From Verrucomicrobiota bacterium (GTDB lineage Bacteria > Verrucomicrobiota > Verrucomicrobiia > Limisphaerales > SIBE01), in the NCBI GenBank assembly GCA_016871515.1, contig VHDE01000024.1, forward strand, positions 1 through 57,672: DNA of 57,672 bases, read 5' to 3'. Numbering within the stretch: position 1 is the first letter of the stretch; the number at the start of each line of letters is the position of its first letter. Position numbers and translations under genes: made by a program. The notes below the pieces were generated by a model that saw nothing but the letters and a program-made list of their open reading frames with translations, was not told where the DNA came from and made no database searches. Of this stretch, positions 45,013-54,546 are shown piece after piece.

Positions 45013-47086
45013 ATGAAAACATTCCACTTCCTTAGATTTGGCGCTACCGCACTCGTTATTTTTCTCACATCGGCAGCGCTTCGCGGCGCACCGTTTCCTG
45101 AAGTGAACCATGCTCGCGCCGGCACTGCTTCTCAATCAAGCGATCACATGGGTGCAGTGGCCGCACGCGCCATCGACGGCAACGCGAGCATCCTCTGGGC
45201 GTCTGGATCGATCAGTCACACTGAAGTGAATCAACCCGACGATCCGCCTTGGTGGGAGGTTGACCTTGGCGGAGCGAAAACGATCGGACGCGTCTCGGTC
45301 TGGTTGCGGGTCGAATGCTGCCAGAACAGAAATGATGGCCTCACCGTCATTGTTCTCGATGAAAATCGCGCTGAAGTCGCGAAAAGACAGCATGCGGGCC
45401 GGCCGCCGAGCAATATTACCTACGATTTCGCGCCGGCGATCCGCGGGCGTTATGTTCGTGTCGAAGGGCAAACTCCGAAAACCACGAGTGACGGCGTTCT
45501 AAGCTTGGCGGAAGTAGAAGTGATTGCTCCTTACGACGGCGTCACAATCAATGTTACCAAGCAACCGGCGGCAGTGACCATTCCCGAAAATCAGTTGGCC
45601 ACGTTTGGCCCCGTTACGGTGAGCGCAACGGACGTGGCGGCTGCGAAGTTCCGCTATCAATGGCAGAAAAACGGCCAAGACATTCAAAGAGCGACGGGCG
45701 CCAGCTACACAACTCCGAGCCAGAAGCTCGCCGACACCGGAGCCGATTACGCGGTTAAGGTCACCTTGCCTGGAGTGAGTGTCCTCTCTAGTGCCGCCAA
45801 ACTTACCATCGATCGCGACACGAATCCGCCGCGAGTAGCGAGCACGAGTGTTGGAGGTGGTCTCACTCTTAAGTACTCCGTGAATTACAACGAACAGATG
45901 GATCCGGCGACCGCGACCAATAAGGCTAATTACGTATTTGGTGCGGGCGCTACAGTCGCAGACGTGAGCCTGATTGGCCCGACACTCAATACAAGCAACA
46001 ACACTCTCTACAACACCGCGGTATTAAGCGTGAATGGGATTGTCGAGAACACGCCCTATTCGCTGACGATCAGTGGTGTCAAGGATTTGGCGGGCAATAC
46101 CAGCACCAGCACAAATCTGAGTGGGAATATCGGCCTGTTCGAAGTCAATCATGCTCTGACCGGAACCGCCACTCAATCCAGCAACCTCGCCGGGAATACA
46201 ACTCACACCGCTGTGCTGGCCATCGACGGCAAGACGGATGGCGCTTGGGGCGCGAATACAACGACCCACACCGGCAATGCGGATGATCCACCGTGGTGGG
46301 AAGTTGATCTCGGGTCAGCGAAATCGATTGGCCGTGTTTCGGTTTGGTTCCGCACGGATTGCTGCCAAAACCGCAACGATGATTTCAGCTTGATTGTCCT
46401 CGATGCCAATCGGACCGAATTGGCGCGGCGGACATACCCCGGGCGAACCTCCACGGAACGCGGCCTACAACTTTGACCCGGCGCTCCAAGGCAAGTTCGT
46501 CCGGATCGAAGGTCAAACCCCGCGCACGACCGGGGACGGCTATCAATCGCTCAGCGAAGTCGAAGTGATTCCGCCGTATTGGAACACCACATTGGAAATC
46601 ACCAAAGGACCATCCGACGCCACGGTGATCGAGAACCGGCCCGTCACGTTCGGCCCAGTGACCGTCGCAGTAACGGGAGCTACGGCCGACAAGTTGACCT
46701 ATCAATGGCAAAAGAACGGCGTCGATATCCCAGGCGCTTTCGGCGCGAGTTACACAACGCCGGTCTTGACCGCCGCTGACAATGGCGCACAATACACGGT
46801 GAGACCTTTGCTGCCCGGGGTCGCCAGCGCGCCAGTGAGCGCCACGCTGACAGTGGCTCCAGACACCGCGGCTGGCGATGTGCGCTTGGCGGTCACTACG
46901 AGCGCAACAGGATAGCGAATTGCTTCGCCGCAAACGGCAACAGGCTTTGTGCTGGAATCGACCGACACTCTTTCGCCGGCCGCGTGGAAAGCGGCAAACG
47001 AAGCCGTTTTAGTTCAAGGCGCTGAAAACTACGTGACCATTGCCGGACAAACTGGCAAGAGGTTTTACCGCCTAGTCAAACGTTAA
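45013..47086 (+). pseudogene. Discoidin/Ig-like surface protein, broken by frameshift and amber codon
   Basis: A secreted protein made of two near-identical units, each an F5/8C (fucolectin-like) domain followed by an Ig-like domain. Unit 1: EVNHARAGTASQSSDHMGA, DDPPWWEVDLGGAKTIGRVS, then FRYQWQKNGQDIQ. A bacterial Ig-like spacer (YNEQMDPATATNKANYVF) follows. Unit 2: EVNHALTGTATQSSNLAG, then DDPPWWEVDLGSAKSIGRVS and LTYQWQKNGVDIP. The frame is lost near 46450 (one extra base in the GRPP equivalent), resumes as NAAYNFDPALQGKFVRIEG, and meets TAG at 46913-46915. The same frame continues ATGFVLESTDTLSPAAWK to TAA at 47084-47086, a typical C-terminal tail. Likely a carbohydrate-binding outer-surface protein when intact. 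Confidence 0.8.
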
Positions 47087-47173
47087 TCTTCCCAGCACCG
47101 AACCGCGTGAAGGTGCAGGGAGGCGTTCGCTTATACTGCGCCTTTTTAATTCGCCGTCGCTGACAGAAACCAG

Positions 47174-50100
47174 ATGTCGCCGGAGAAGCTTCGCTGTCAA
47201 TATGCAGAGACCTTGCCCGTAAACTGGCGTGGTAGTATAGGCGTCCCGCCTGTCCAGCATTTGTGTGCGCCAAAAGCAGGGCAGGCGAGACGCGCTGACC
47301 TGCGAAGTTCGCGGCGCCTTTCGTTTGCGTGCGCGCTTCTCATCAGCACTTTCGGTCAAGCCACCGTCAAGACTGATTCGGTATCGCCTGGTCTTCTCGC
47401 CGAATATCGAACCCTCGTTCCCGGTTCAACTGCGCCTCCGTTAGTTCGCCTCGACCCGAAGCCGGCATTCTTTTGGGGCGATTCGAGCCCGCATCCATCG
47501 CTTCCGCCCGGACCATTTCGTGTTCGGTGGAAGGGCGTTATCCTTCTCAAAGACGAAGAAGCCCCGCGGTTCTCGCTCTTTCTTGGTGGTCAGCTCAAAT
47601 TTACCGTCGATGGTGTCAAGATCTTCGATCTTCACGAGACCGATCCGATGCGAAGAATTGACTCGGCGGAAATTCTGCGACGCGGCGCCGGAAACTATTC
47701 GTTGGAGATCGAGTACAAGTCATTACCGAATGTACCTGCACGGGTTCAGCTCTGGTGGGAGGGAACCACCTTCTCCTTGGAACCTCTTGTGGCGAGTCAT
47801 TTGCGACATGCCCCTAATCAACTCGGCGAGGACTTTCATAAATGGCACACGATCGAGAGAGGACGCCAACAAGCGCGTATCTACGGCTGTGCCCACTGTC
47901 ACCACGACGCATTCCCCGGAATTCGGGCGGCTCCGCATGGTCCAGCTCTTTCAGATTTGCGGGCTCGAGTTCAGCGCGATTGGTTGATCAGTTGGCTGCG
48001 GGACCCGGCGCAAATCAGGAGTAATGCGATCATGCCGCGCCTGTTCTCGCCGGACCGCCAAGGTTCGGTGGAAATTTCTTTGATTAGCGATTATCTGCTG
48101 GGCGATGCAGCAATCCAACGTCCCGACAGACCGCCAATGCGTGGCGATCATCGAAACGGGCGCCAGGCATTCGTTGGTTTAGGTTGCGCAACTTGTCATA
48201 TTCTGCCTGATCGAGACACCGAAGCTGCTGGCACTATCTCAGTCGCCGGACAGGAGGCCATGCATGACGAACGCACGGCGTTCCAGGCGTTGGCAGACCG
48301 GTTCACGACAAACCAACTGGCCGCATTCATTAGCAACCCCCGGAGCCGCTATCCAAACGGGAAAATGCCGCGATTGCCCGTGTCCGACGCGCAAGCGCGC
48401 GACATCGCCGCATACCTGTTGCTTTGGTCGAAACCTCTGGCTGTGTTGAAAACAGCCGACGTCCCGCCGACTGAAGAAGAGGTCAATACAATGGCTGCGC
48501 GTCTTGGAGAAAAAGCCGATCGATTGGCTCTGGGCGCAGCATTGGTGAGGGAAAAACGATGTGCAGCCTGTCATGCGGGAATTGGTGAAACTCAATCAAT
48601 GTCAGTTCCGCTACGGGTCTCAGAAATCGAAAACAACAAACGGGCTGGTTGCCTGGGAGAGAAACACCTGCCTTCGTTCTCGATGTCCGATAGAGCGCGC
48701 GAAGAAATCAATGCCTTTGCTTCGCTAGCGGCTGCCGAGCGACACTTCTCCCCTTTTGAGGCGCGCCAGCAGTTGCTAAGAGATTCAGCCTGCTTCGTCT
48801 GCCACCAACTTGATGGCGACCAATCACCCTTAATGGAACATATTGGCCAATCGCTCTGGACGCCGCATCTGATGCGCTTGCCCTATCAGCGAACGCCGCG
48901 TCTGACTGGCACGCTCGCGAAGTACACCCGTTCTCATTTGCTTGACGTGCTGAAGAGTGGAAGCACCGCGACTTGGCCCTCTTGGTATTCGTACCGAATG
49001 CCTCTGTATGCTGAAAATGCAGAGCAAATTGTCGCGGCGCTCGCCGAACGAGATGGATATCCGCCAATGGACTTGCCTGCAACCGGATCGACGCCGACGG
49101 AAAACCCGACGTTGTCCACGTTTGGCGCGAGTCTCGTTGGGTTCGAAGGTTATTCCTGCGTTTCTTGTCATATCTGGAAGAGCCGCGAGCTCACCACCAT
49201 TGATCCTGCTGCGGTTGGACCTGAATTGACAACGGTGACGCTGCGGATTCAACGGACCTGGTTTGATCGATGGCTGGAAGACCCAGGACGCGTTCATCCC
49301 GGAACACCGATGCCTGCATTCTTTCCGAAGGGGCGTCCTGCCCCACTTGCCTCAGTGTTGGATGGCGACGCAAGCAAGCAGAAGGACGCGATTTGGTCGT
49401 ACCTTTCTCAGGGCACAAACGCGCCCAGCCCGCAACCACGCTCGCTCATTCCCATCGTCGTGCCCGGAAGCGACGAGCCGCCGGTCATTGCCCAGATTCC
49501 TCTTCGGTTGCCCAACGGAAACACACTCGAAAGTCTCTGCCTCCAATACTCCGATGGGCTCCTGGCTGTTTATGACCTTTCGACCGCGACGTTACACAGT
49601 TTGCACAGCGACGCTCAAATCCTGAGAGACCCGAATGGCTGGCGCCGATTTTCACTCTCTGGTTCACACCAGCTCGATGAAGTTGGCGTTATGCCGGCTC
49701 TTCAAGTCCTAACTTCCGAAAGTGCACCGGCAAATGTGACGATGGAATTTCGCGGTTATGACCGCTTGTCCGATGGGGCGCGCCTTCGCTTTCGTATTTC
49801 ATGCGAGGCGTTCGCAGTGGAAATCGTTGAAACGCTGCGTCAGGAAAACCAAGGCGCCGTCGTCCGGCTTAGGCGCGATTGGCGCGTCAACGGGCTTCCC
49901 TCAGCTTACTCGATTGAGATCAAATCGGGACTCGGTTCGCGAGAATCCGGCGAAGCGTCCGATCTCGCGACTCGAATCGGTTTTGTGAACGCCCAAGGAC
50001 GCACGGCTTTGGCAATTGATGGAAAGACGTTAGCTCTCCGCGCAACTCCAGATGAGAGCGGTTCATGGTCCGGCGGCTTTTCACTTGCGTTTCCCCCGAT

Positions 50101-51559
50101 GCCGAAAGCACAGATTCCTCGCTCACCAGCGTTTGAATTTTCGGCCGTCAAAGAGCTTGCGAGTGACGGAACAAAACTGATGCAACGGCCAGGCTACCGG
50201 GCGATACGTTATCCGATGCCAAAAACAGCTGGCGGCGAAGATCGCATCATGCCATCCGCTCTTGCAGTGAATCCGCGGACGGGGCGACTGTTCATTGCAT
50301 CATTGAAGCTTGGAGAGTTGTTCACACTCGACGACCCAACTGGCAACGCGCCCAATGCGTCGTTTCGGGATCATGCGCGCGGTCTGTTTCAAGAAGCTTA
50401 CTCGATGTTGCACGACGGCGATGCGCTCTACGTCTTGCATCGGCGCAATTTGACGCGGATCACGGACTCGGACGACGATGGTTACGCGGATCGCTTCGAT
50501 CGCTGGGCTGCGTTGCCACATCGCGCCGGTAATAGCTACGACTGGGCTTACGGCCTTGTCCGAAAGAATGACGGCAGTTTCGTCGTGAGTTTTGCTCCCC
50601 ATGCCGACAACCGCAAGGAACCGGGAATGGGGGGCGTCATGCGATTGGCGCTGAACGGCGCGGGAGCGGATTTCACCGAGATCGCTTATGGCTTGCGTAA
50701 TGCCTTTGGTTGGACGAGCGGACCGGAAGACGAAGTATTTTTCAGTGATAACCAAGGCGAGTGGATCGCGGCGAACAAGCTGGGCCATCTCGTGGCTAAC
50801 CGATATTACGGTTATCCGAACTCGACTCGCCCTGAAATTGCCAAGCATCCGCCGGGCGAAACCGCGGTTTGGGTTCCTTATGCTTGGGCGAAATCGATCA
50901 ATGGCATTACCTACAATGCAACGGGCGATAAGTTCGGACCGTTCGGCGGCCAGATTTTTATGGCGGAGCTGATGCATGGCGGAGCGATCATTCGCGCGAA
51001 CCTGGAAAAAGTTAACGGCGTTTATCAAGGCGCCTGTTTTCCGTTTTGGGGACAAGGGTTGCTTGGTCCGCTTGTCTTGACGTTCGATCCGGGAGGCAGG
51101 CTTTATGTCGGCTCGCTAACGCAGCCCGGCTGGATGGCCCAACCGGATCGCGGGGCGCTCTTCCGAATCGATTTCACAGGAGAAATCCCTTTCGAAATCC
51201 AATCAATCCGCGTTCTACCGCGGGGCTTTCAATTGCGCTTCACGAAACCCGTGTCCGCGATCTCAGCGCGCGACCCCGCTTCCTATTCCATCGAACATTA
51301 CCGGTACGAGTACACGGGCGCTTATGGCTCTCCCGAAATTGACCGCACTCCCGTGAAGGTCGCGCAAGTTGCGATTGGTACCGGCGACCGCGAGGTTGAT
51401 CTCATCACGGGTTCATTGGTTGCCGGACGCATTTACTCGATTACGGCTCACGGTGTGAAAGCATCGGCGGGGGAAAGTCTCGTTTATCCGACAGGCGTTT
51501 ATACGCTAAATCAGGTCCCAGGCAATTCACGCGCCAAGAATATGCTGAAGGCGCCTTGA
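47174..51559 (+). CDS. PA14-like/pentahaem/propeller secreted protein
   Basis: A 1461-residue protein. The N-terminal 60 residues are translated from repeat C and are doubtful. A signal-like stretch RRLSFACALLISTFGQA (about residues 47-63) follows with no ATG directly before it, so the start is uncertain (ATG 47174 or an alternative codon such as TTG 47261). Next is a PA14-like domain (LFLGGQLKFTVDGVKIFDL, about 120-200). Then come five CxxCH haem sites at about residues 239, 338, 463, 540 and 662, and finally a propeller region (PSALAVNPRTGRLFIASLKL; DEVFFSDNQGEWIAANKLGH; AYAWAKSINGITYNATGDK-like). The combination suggests a cell-surface electron-transfer or polysaccharide-active protein. 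It follows the broken discoidin gene. Confidence 0.85.
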   Translation: MSPEKLRCQYAETLPVNWRGSIGVPPVQHLCAPKAGQARRADLRSSRRLSFACALLISTFGQATVKTDSVSPGLLAEYRTLVPGSTAPPLVRLDPKPAFFWGDSSPHPSLPPGPFRVRWKGVILLKDEEAPRFSLFLGGQLKFTVDGVKIFDLHETDPMRRIDSAEILRRGAGNYSLEIEYKSLPNVPARVQLWWEGTTFSLEPLVASHLRHAPNQLGEDFHKWHTIERGRQQARIYGCAHCHHDAFPGIRAAPHGPALSDLRARVQRDWLISWLRDPAQIRSNAIMPRLFSPDRQGSVEISLISDYLLGDAAIQRPDRPPMRGDHRNGRQAFVGLGCATCHILPDRDTEAAGTISVAGQEAMHDERTAFQALADRFTTNQLAAFISNPRSRYPNGKMPRLPVSDAQARDIAAYLLLWSKPLAVLKTADVPPTEEEVNTMAARLGEKADRLALGAALVREKRCAACHAGIGETQSMSVPLRVSEIENNKRAGCLGEKHLPSFSMSDRAREEINAFASLAAAERHFSPFEARQQLLRDSACFVCHQLDGDQSPLMEHIGQSLWTPHLMRLPYQRTPRLTGTLAKYTRSHLLDVLKSGSTATWPSWYSYRMPLYAENAEQIVAALAERDGYPPMDLPATGSTPTENPTLSTFGASLVGFEGYSCVSCHIWKSRELTTIDPAAVGPELTTVTLRIQRTWFDRWLEDPGRVHPGTPMPAFFPKGRPAPLASVLDGDASKQKDAIWSYLSQGTNAPSPQPRSLIPIVVPGSDEPPVIAQIPLRLPNGNTLESLCLQYSDGLLAVYDLSTATLHSLHSDAQILRDPNGWRRFSLSGSHQLDEVGVMPALQVLTSESAPANVTMEFRGYDRLSDGARLRFRISCEAFAVEIVETLRQENQGAVVRLRRDWRVNGLPSAYSIEIKSGLGSRESGEASDLATRIGFVNAQGRTALAIDGKTLALRATPDESGSWSGGFSLAFPPMPKAQIPRSPAFEFSAVKELASDGTKLMQRPGYRAIRYPMPKTAGGEDRIMPSALAVNPRTGRLFIASLKLGELFTLDDPTGNAPNASFRDHARGLFQEAYSMLHDGDALYVLHRRNLTRITDSDDDGYADRFDRWAALPHRAGNSYDWAYGLVRKNDGSFVVSFAPHADNRKEPGMGGVMRLALNGAGADFTEIAYGLRNAFGWTSGPEDEVFFSDNQGEWIAANKLGHLVANRYYGYPNSTRPEIAKHPPGETAVWVPYAWAKSINGITYNATGDKFGPFGGQIFMAELMHGGAIIRANLEKVNGVYQGACFPFWGQGLLGPLVLTFDPGGRLYVGSLTQPGWMAQPDRGALFRIDFTGEIPFEIQSIRVLPRGFQLRFTKPVSAISARDPASYSIEHYRYEYTGAYGSPEIDRTPVKVAQVAIGTGDREVDLITGSLVAGRIYSITAHGVKASAGESLVYPTGVYTLNQVPGNSRAKNMLKAP
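47236..47312 (-). repeat. Dispersed repeat C, copy 2
   Basis: Inverse copy of 33261-33351, about 85% alike by eye over roughly 80 nt, with CCTGTCCAGCATTTGTGTGC as the core. It lies inside the annotated 5' end of the pentahaem gene and is translated there as GVPPVQHLCAPK and onward. Confidence 0.8.
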
Positions 51560-51587
51560 ACGAAGGATTGCGACGCACGCCAACGCT

Positions 51588-51818
51588 TCATTGCGGCTTG
51601 GGAGGCGTTGGACCTGCCAATTCGACGATCTTGATTTGTTCGGTGTTGAGAATTTTGAAGCGTCCCGATTCGTCGTAAAGGATTACAGTGAGGCGGTCTG
51701 GGCTGATCATCAGATAGTCCGTATGTGTGACTGTAAACGCAGACCGCTCATCCAGGACGATCCTTATCGGTTTGAAGGGCTCCGCATCCATTAGCTCCTT
51801 GATCTCATCAGTAATCAT
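51588..51818 (-). CDS. Small conserved protein of unknown function
   Basis: A 76-residue protein starting MITDEIKELMDAEPFKPIRI, continuing DERSAFTVTHTDYLMISPD and DESGRFKILNTEQIKIVEL. This pattern (short helix, PF-P motif, HPD/MISP motif, beta-strand end) is a small soluble family I recognise as frequent in Verrucomicrobiota, of unknown function. The ATG at 51818 is chosen because the longer frame has a low-complexity, repeat-derived N terminus. No operon partner. Confidence 0.65.
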   Translation of the reverse strand: MITDEIKELMDAEPFKPIRIVLDERSAFTVTHTDYLMISPDRLTVILYDESGRFKILNTEQIKIVELAGPTPPKPQ

Positions 51819-52253
51819 GCGCGCAAATCTAGCTTGAAGCCGAGCCGGACAACAAGACGATTCGCGGGTGGGAAAGTGGTGCTCATGGTGGCTGCGTCCA
51901 AAAACGCAAGTCCTTGATCGAATGGAATGACCCATGACTAGTGACGAATGACGAAACCGAAATGACTAATGAAGGCAGCCCTCGAACGCGGTAGGCTATT
52001 CGCACTTCGTCATTGGTCATTCTTTAGTCATTTCAGATTTGGGCATTCGTCATTACCTCCGTCAGTTGTGTCCGAGCACCTAACCGCCATGAAGTGGTGC
52101 TCGATGCCGCTGGAGGCCTCCCCGGAATTAATCTCTGTGGCCACCGGCGCTCGAGGCAGTGTGTCTAAAAGAGCAATTATTACGGCGAAAAACGTAAGCA
52201 GTGCTGGCAGCTCAAATATATATTTTCAAGACTTTAAAGAAGACTTTAAAGCC
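51819..52253. other. Intergenic region with a worn inverted repeat
   Basis: About 435 bp separate the divergent small gene and the pseudopilin gene. The left half is an inverted repeat (51941-52055). The right half ends in a direct repeat of AGACTTTAAAG just before the pseudopilin ATG. No coding sequence is supported; promoters were not recognised. Confidence 0.55.
51941..52055. repeat. ATGACGAATGAC-type inverted repeat
   Basis: A left arm containing GTGACGAATGACGAAACCG and AAATGACTAATGAAG pairs imperfectly with a right arm containing TCTTTAGTCATTTCAG and GGGCATTCGTCATTA. The repeat is built from several GACGAATGAC or AATGACT words. Both arms have drifted. Confidence 0.65.
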
Positions 52254-53117
52254 ATGCAAACGCCGCCGTTCACCTTGCCCCGGCACGCAACCCGCTCTCA
52301 ACTGCCTATGGGCCGGAAACCTTCCGCATTTACGCTCATCGAATTGCTGGTCGTGATTGCGATCATCGCGATCCTGGCTGGAATGCTCTTGCCCGCCTTG
52401 GCTAAATCCAAAGCCAAAGCCAAGAAAACCCATTGCCTGAGCAACCTCAAACAACTTGGTCTCGCCTTCGCGATTTACACCACGGATAACAACGGCAAAA
52501 CATTCCCGTTTGAGTTTTTGCGGAATAACACCTTCTGGATGGCCGTGATGCGTGACAGCTACGGCAATGTCGATAAGATCAAGCTTTGTCCATCCACCAA
52601 GGAACCCGCCATCCTGACCGGTGGAAAGCCGTGGCCAACGGACGGTGCGTCCTTTGGACATAGCACGCTGGCTTGGTGGGGCGGCAAAAATACTTTCATC
52701 GCCGGGCATTCTGGGAGTTACGGTTTGAACGGATGGATTTACCTCGACCGCAATCATCCCAAATCTCCCAATGGTGAACTCAATTATCTGCACACCGACC
52801 AATTTGCCAGCGCCAGCATGGTGCCAATTCTAGCGGACTGCAATTGGGTCGACGGCTGGCCCGAAGAAACCGCCCGCCCGCCGACCGACCTCAATTCCGG
52901 CGCGAATTCCGGAGGCTTCGGCAATAACATGGGCCGTTTCATGATGAACCGTCATGGCAAAGGGACGGATATCGCTTTCGACGATGGACATGTTGCGAGT
53001 GTTCCCTTGGAGAAAATGTGGAGCCTCTACTGGCACCGGAAATGGGCGCCTAAAGAGCACGTGCCGCTGACAACAACACCTTCCGCCAAACCGCCGCCTT
53101 TCAATCCGAATCCGTAA
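52254..53117 (+). CDS. Type II secretion/pilin-like protein with prepilin N terminus
   Basis: A 287-residue pseudopilin-like protein. The leader and hydrophobic helix are [19 protein letters not shown] (about residues 24-42), followed by [20 protein letters not shown], as in DUF1559-like proteins. The globular part contains [20 protein letters not shown] and the late [20 protein letters not shown], the H-X9-DG-like ending. ATG 52254 is the best start; a second ATG at MGRKPSAF also fits. It is a paralogue of the gene at 30564 in build, but not close in sequence. Confidence 0.85.
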   Translation: MQTPPFTLPRHATRSQLPMGRKPSAFTLIELLVVIAIIAILAGMLLPALAKSKAKAKKTHCLSNLKQLGLAFAIYTTDNNGKTFPFEFLRNNTFWMAVMRDSYGNVDKIKLCPSTKEPAILTGGKPWPTDGASFGHSTLAWWGGKNTFIAGHSGSYGLNGWIYLDRNHPKSPNGELNYLHTDQFASASMVPILADCNWVDGWPEETARPPTDLNSGANSGGFGNNMGRFMMNRHGKGTDIAFDDGHVASVPLEKMWSLYWHRKWAPKEHVPLTTTPSAKPPPFNPNP

Positions 53118-53546
53118 TCGTTGCAATTGTTTTGAGACTCTGTTTGTCAGCGTGCGAAACTGTCGGTCAGCGAACCGCAGTGCTTACCGTAACAGAGCGT
53201 GAAATTGCGGAAGGGGTCGAAACTTGCTTCGGAAAGTTCGACTTTGTGGACCTTTCTGCGGCGTAAACGCTGAGCTCCGCCGACCCTCGACATTTCCGGA
53301 GCGGATATCATCGCTCTTCGCAAGGTCCCGGTGCAAGCCGCCGATTATGCTTGGACCGAATACGGAGTGAGCGCTGAGGAAATTTCGAGTTTCGAACAGA
53401 AAGCCATCGCGGAGCATGAGAGGCTAGGAAAAGCTGGAAAACTGCAGTACCTGACCCGAGACGACATAAGAGCGTTGCGCAAGAAAAGTGAAAAAGCCAC
53501 TGGTCGTTAAGCCTTCCGTCTTAACACGCCTGACTTCAACAAACCG
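53118..53546 (+). other. Two unrecognised open fragments, possible gene remnant
   Basis: About 430 bp lack an identifiable gene. One frame (from about 53135 to TAA 53264) reads CETVGQRTAVLTVTEREIAE, then GVETCFGKFDFVDL. Another (from 53274 to TAA 53508) reads LDISGADIIALRKVPVQAAD, then TEYGVSAEEISSFEQKAIAE and ends KKSEKATGR. Both look protein-like, and the second has no upstream ATG, so they may be pieces of one decayed gene. I do not recognise the family. Confidence 0.4.
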
Positions 53547-54347
53547 TCAGCTCGTCTTTCCCGCCGCACGTTTGGCATAAACACTCGGCGAGACACCCAT
53601 CACGGAACGGAACGTCGCATTGAAATGGCTTAAGCTTTCGAAGCCGACCGAGAGCGCGACTTCTAAGACGTTATGGCCTGGTTCGCTCAACGAGCCAGCG
53701 GCTCGATGGATGCGATAGCCCTGGAGGTAACGCGACCAAGGCATGCCCAACACGACTTGGAACAATGCTTTTAGCCGCGATTCGCTGACGCCGGCCACTC
53801 GCGCCAAGTCGCGCGCGTAAATTTCTTCCGCATAATGCTCGCGCAAATAACGCAGCGCCTTCTCGACATGAATCCAGCTCGTCGTCAGCATCGTTCTGCC
53901 GTATTGCTTGCCAATCTCCTCCTCCCAGCGCAAAAGCCGGACTAACATCTCCAAAAGAATCGTCCGCAGCCGCACTTCGTGGCCGAACATCTTTTGGTCA
54001 AATTCCTTGGTGCGCCCGCCGAGAATCTTGTAGAGCGGCTGACCACAAGCTTTGGCTACCAAATCCCATAAGGCCACTTCCACTCCGCTAATCGCCGTCA
54101 GCACGGTGCTGCCGCCTTGGTATTGATCGCGAATGAGGTTCTCGGCGATTCTCTCAATGTCGAATGGATCCTCTCCGACAATTCGGTCCTTCACCCATTC
54201 GTGAAGAACGGTCTCGACAGTCTTCTCTTGCCATTCGAGAGATGCTTCACCGATTCCGCTAAGTCCGCGATCTGTCGTAAGCCGGATGAACAGATAATTC
54301 CGGAGGCCGGAGTTAACTAGAAAAGTATCGAATTGAGTAATCTTCAC
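53547..54347 (-). CDS. Chimera: enolase-superfamily N-domain fused in frame to AraC C-terminal domain
   Basis: A 266-residue open frame made of two unrelated parts. Residues 1-114 are the N-terminal capping domain of a mandelate racemase/muconate lactonising-type enzyme (MKITQFDTFLVNSGLRNYLF, then GIGEASLEWQ and GVEVALWDLVAKACGQPLYK, ending GGRTK). From about residue 116 it is the tail of an AraC regulator: IHVEKALRYLREHYAEEIYA, DLARVAGVSESRLKALFQ, then SVGFESLSHFNATFRSVMGV. The catalytic barrel of the first and the effector domain of the second are missing. The junction is near 54005. The frame is continuous, so a product could be made; DNA binding by the two helix-turn-helices is possible, enzyme activity is not. 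Confidence 0.85.
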   Translation of the reverse strand: MKITQFDTFLVNSGLRNYLFIRLTTDRGLSGIGEASLEWQEKTVETVLHEWVKDRIVGEDPFDIERIAENLIRDQYQGGSTVLTAISGVEVALWDLVAKACGQPLYKILGGRTKEFDQKMFGHEVRLRTILLEMLVRLLRWEEEIGKQYGRTMLTTSWIHVEKALRYLREHYAEEIYARDLARVAGVSESRLKALFQVVLGMPWSRYLQGYRIHRAAGSLSEPGHNVLEVALSVGFESLSHFNATFRSVMGVSPSVYAKRAAGKTS

Positions 54348-54424
54348 AACGTTCCCCTCTTCCGAACCGATGGGGAGAGATTTCTCCGAAACAGACTTTC
54401 GCGCATTGCGCTCATGAACCTAAA

Positions 54425-54506
54425 GGTAGGGCGCGTCACTCCGTGCGCGCCGGGCATCACCATGAAGCAAGTCTTTCGCGGCGCGCACGGAGTGACGCGC
54501 CCTACC
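54425..54506. repeat. GGTAGGGC-family palindrome, copy 4
   Basis: Perfect 27-nt arms at 54425-54451 and 54480-54506, starting GGTAGGGCGCGTCACTCC, enclose 28 nt. Flanking CATGAACCT (left) and AGGTTCATG (right) extend the symmetry and match flanks of copies 1 and 2. It lies between the two chimeric genes. Confidence 0.85.
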
Positions 54507-54546
54507 CGCCGCAGGTTCATGGGGAGGGACGCCGTAGGTTGCACGC

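Noticed and set aside
4862-46915. TAG reassigned to an amino acid throughout the genome
   Set aside because: TAG is the natural terminator of several intact genes here (transposase at 397, the 3655 gene, the ABC permease), so the three in-frame ambers are better explained as lesions or errors.
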